DNA from: Chloroflexi bacterium 54-19
Lineage (GTDB): Bacteria > Chloroflexota > Chloroflexia > Chloroheliales > Chloroheliaceae
Length of the DNA: 64,000 nucleotides
Direction: 5' to 3'
Assembly: GCA_001898225.1 (NCBI GenBank)
Contig: MKTJ01000077.1
Location: 566,352-630,351 of the forward strand
The position numbers and the translations under genes are program-made. Under the pieces are notes generated by a model that was not told the origin of the DNA, ran no database searches, and was given only the letters and a program-made list of their open reading frames with translations. This document shows positions 62,234-64,000 of the stretch, one piece after another (the stretch's first letter is position 1; each line of letters opens with the position of its first letter).

Positions 62234-64000
62234 ATGACTGATTTAGCGAACCGGGCGAGATTATATTTGGAAGGTGGCGAAACGGCGGCGCTGGCCGGGG
62301 GTTATCACGGTAACCCCTTCTCCGTCCTCGGTCCTCACCTTTACGACCTCGGAGAAGACGGTAAATGGCTGGTGGTCCGCACTTTCCAACCCTATGCGCG
62401 AGAGGTCCGGTTAAAGGCCGGGGAAGAAATTTTTCCAATGGAAAGGGTCCATGATGATGGCCTTTTCCAGGTGGACCTGCCAGGTAAATCCCAGGATTTT
62501 AAGTACAAACTGGTCAACGCCGACTATAAAGGCAATAGTTACGAGTTTGATGACCCTTACGCATTCGGTCAAACCCTTAGTGAATTTGATTTGCACCTGA
62601 TTAAAGAGGGCAATCATTTCCACACTTACGACAAACTGGGGGCGCACCTGCGGGAGATTGATGGGGTGCCGGGGACCAGCTTTGCGGTCTGGGCTCCTAA
62701 CGCCCAGCGGGTGAGCGTAATCGGGGATTTTAATAACTGGGATGGGCGAGTGCTGCCGATGCGGCACCATCCTTCTCACGGTATTTTCGAGATGTTCGTA
62801 CCCGGTATCAGGGAAGGTTACACTTACAAGTACGAAATTCGCTCGAACTTGTCGGAATTTGCGATTGAGAAATCGGACCCCTACGGTTTTCAAAGCGAGA
62901 TGCGGCCCAAAACAGCTTCGGTTGTGGCCGACCTGGAAAACTACGAATGGCAGGATAAAGATTGGGTGGCAACCAACCGGGCTATCACTAATAACGTGCA
63001 TTCGCCGATTTCGGTCTACGAAGTCCACCTGGGGTCGTGGCGGCGGCGCTGGGGTGCGAGCGGTCACGACGAAAGTTACCTTAACTACCGGGAAATTGCC
63101 GACCAACTTGTGCCTTATGTAAAGTTAATGGGATATACCCATATCGAGCTTTTGCCGATTTCGGAGCATCCTTTTGACGGTTCATGGGGCTACCAGACGA
63201 CCGGCTACTATTCCGCGACGAGCCGCTACGGTCATCCCCGCGACTTGATGTACCTGATTGACCGCTGCCACCAGGAAAATATCGGGGTCTTTCTGGATTG
63301 GGTGCCCGCCCACTTCCCCAAAGACCAGCACGGCCTGGCCCAGTTCGACGGGACCCACCTTTACGAACACGCTGACCCGCGCCAGGGTGAACACGCCGAC
63401 TGGGGCACGCTCATTTTTAACTTTGGGCGCAACGAGGTCCGCAATTTTCTCCTTTCGAATGCCCTTTTCTGGCTGGATAAATACCACGTGGACGGGTTGC
63501 GGGTGGACGCCGTGGCGTCACTGCTTTATCTCGACTACTCGAAGGGACCGGGCCAGTGGGTGCCAAACCAGTACGGCGGGCGGGAAAACCTGGAAGCGAT
63601 TGATTTCATCCGGCGCTTTAACGAACTGGCTCACGGGGAATACCCGGACATCCTGACGAGCGCGGAGGACTCGACCGCCTGGCCGATGGTGACAAAACCG
63701 ACCTATACAGGTGGGTTGGGTTTTGACCTGAAATGGAACATGGGCTGGATGCACGATGTTCTCGATTTTATCGAGCAGGACCCGGTTTTCCGGCGCTATC
63801 ACCACAACAACCTGACTTTTTCGCTGATGTACGCCTTTAACGAGAACTATATCCTGCCGTTCTCGCACGACGAGGTGGTCCACCTGAAAAAGTCGATGCT
63901 GGATAAAATGCCGGGTGACGCATGGCAAAAGTTCGCCAACCTGCGGGCGCTTTACGGCTATATGTTCACCCATCCGGGCAAGAAGTTGAACTTTATGGGT
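62234..64000 (+). CDS. glgB: 1,4-alpha-glucan branching enzyme, 3' truncated by window edge
   Basis: The open frame runs from ATG 62234 (GGGGGAGAT upstream) to the window end, 589 codons. An N-terminal CBM48-like domain ([14 protein letters not shown]) is followed by a second ([20 protein letters not shown]), then the GH13 barrel: WVPAHFPKD, nucleophile Asp in [12 protein letters not shown], acid Glu in TSAEDSTAW, and PFSHDEVVH. It branches the GlgE product. The C-terminal beta domain is outside the window. Confidence 0.95.
   Translation, partial: MTDLANRARLYLEGGETAALAGGYHGNPFSVLGPHLYDLGEDGKWLVVRTFQPYAREVRLKAGEEIFPMERVHDDGLFQVDLPGKSQDFKYKLVNADYKGNSYEFDDPYAFGQTLSEFDLHLIKEGNHFHTYDKLGAHLREIDGVPGTSFAVWAPNAQRVSVIGDFNNWDGRVLPMRHHPSHGIFEMFVPGIREGYTYKYEIRSNLSEFAIEKSDPYGFQSEMRPKTASVVADLENYEWQDKDWVATNRAITNNVHSPISVYEVHLGSWRRRWGASGHDESYLNYREIADQLVPYVKLMGYTHIELLPISEHPFDGSWGYQTTGYYSATSRYGHPRDLMYLIDRCHQENIGVFLDWVPAHFPKDQHGLAQFDGTHLYEHADPRQGEHADWGTLIFNFGRNEVRNFLLSNALFWLDKYHVDGLRVDAVASLLYLDYSKGPGQWVPNQYGGRENLEAIDFIRRFNELAHGEYPDILTSAEDSTAWPMVTKPTYTGGLGFDLKWNMGWMHDVLDFIEQDPVFRRYHHNNLTFSLMYAFNENYILPFSHDEVVHLKKSMLDKMPGDAWQKFANLRALYGYMFTHPGKKLNFMG

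Overview
This is a chromosomal stretch of about 55% G+C that reads as housekeeping and metabolic DNA with a few accessory islands. I see no phage, plasmid, transposase or CRISPR genes. The gene mix suggests a member of the Chloroflexota or a close relative: PAC2 protein, DICT-domain protein, Gpi18-like mannosyltransferase, sAC-like cyclase-ATPase, GlgE-pathway genes, and a GrdB-type selenoprotein beside a seleno-peroxiredoxin. That assignment is inference from gene content, not from a marker gene.

Region by region. 1-2.6 kb (+): end of an acyl-CoA dehydrogenase, a PhnD-like binding protein without signal peptide, and a MetE-core methyltransferase. 2.6-4.3 kb (-): two adjacent genes, each interrupted by one in-frame TGA exactly where the family has its reactive Cys/Sec. 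They read as a GrdB-like selenoprotein and a peroxiredoxin with Sec as its only chalcogen residue. A perfect 32-bp AT-rich palindrome of Fur/PerR appearance lies upstream. 4.3-9.4 kb: M3 oligopeptidase, GAPDH, a TetR regulator with a consensus promoter buried in palindromic operators, and an SDR. 9.4-16 kb (-): leuCD, then a degenerate cyclase-like protein with an AAA+ ATPase. 16-22.7 kb: mannitol/fructuronate-type dehydrogenase, two non-haem iron oxygenases, a DODA-type dioxygenase, an enolase-superfamily enzyme and an AraC regulator. 22.7-27.3 kb (-): tmk, prs, a TPR protein with a very acidic arm, the B12-binding subunit of a mutase and MeaB. 27.5-38.2 kb: LeuB/Icd-type dehydrogenase, tRNA-Pro(CGG), PAC2, two membrane glycosyltransferase-like proteins, BFN nuclease, signal peptidase I, an IF-1 with a long low-complexity extension, and an FHA membrane protein. 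38.2-49.2 kb: ECF sigma with a membrane TolB-like partner, orphan OmpR-type regulator facing a secreted protein across PhoB-like direct repeats, hydrolase, PLD, class V aminotransferase, DICT protein. 49.4-54.5 kb: methyltransferase-folP, and two lipoproteins sharing a duplicated leader around a frameshifted AhpD-like gene. 54.5-64 kb: the GlgE pathway, with mak, a membrane HTH protein and treS on the minus strand, divergent from glgE-glgB on the plus strand; glgB runs off the window.

How they work together: TreS (trehalose to maltose), Mak (maltose to maltose-1-phosphate), GlgE (polymerisation) and GlgB (branching) form a complete trehalose-to-alpha-glucan route. The selenoprotein pair implies that the genome encodes Sec insertion machinery (selA, selB, selC, selD), none of which is in this window. 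Several regulatory sites (palindromes, direct repeats, tandem repeats) can be read directly and are listed. An imperfect inverted-repeat family with a shared core occurs in at least three intergenic regions.
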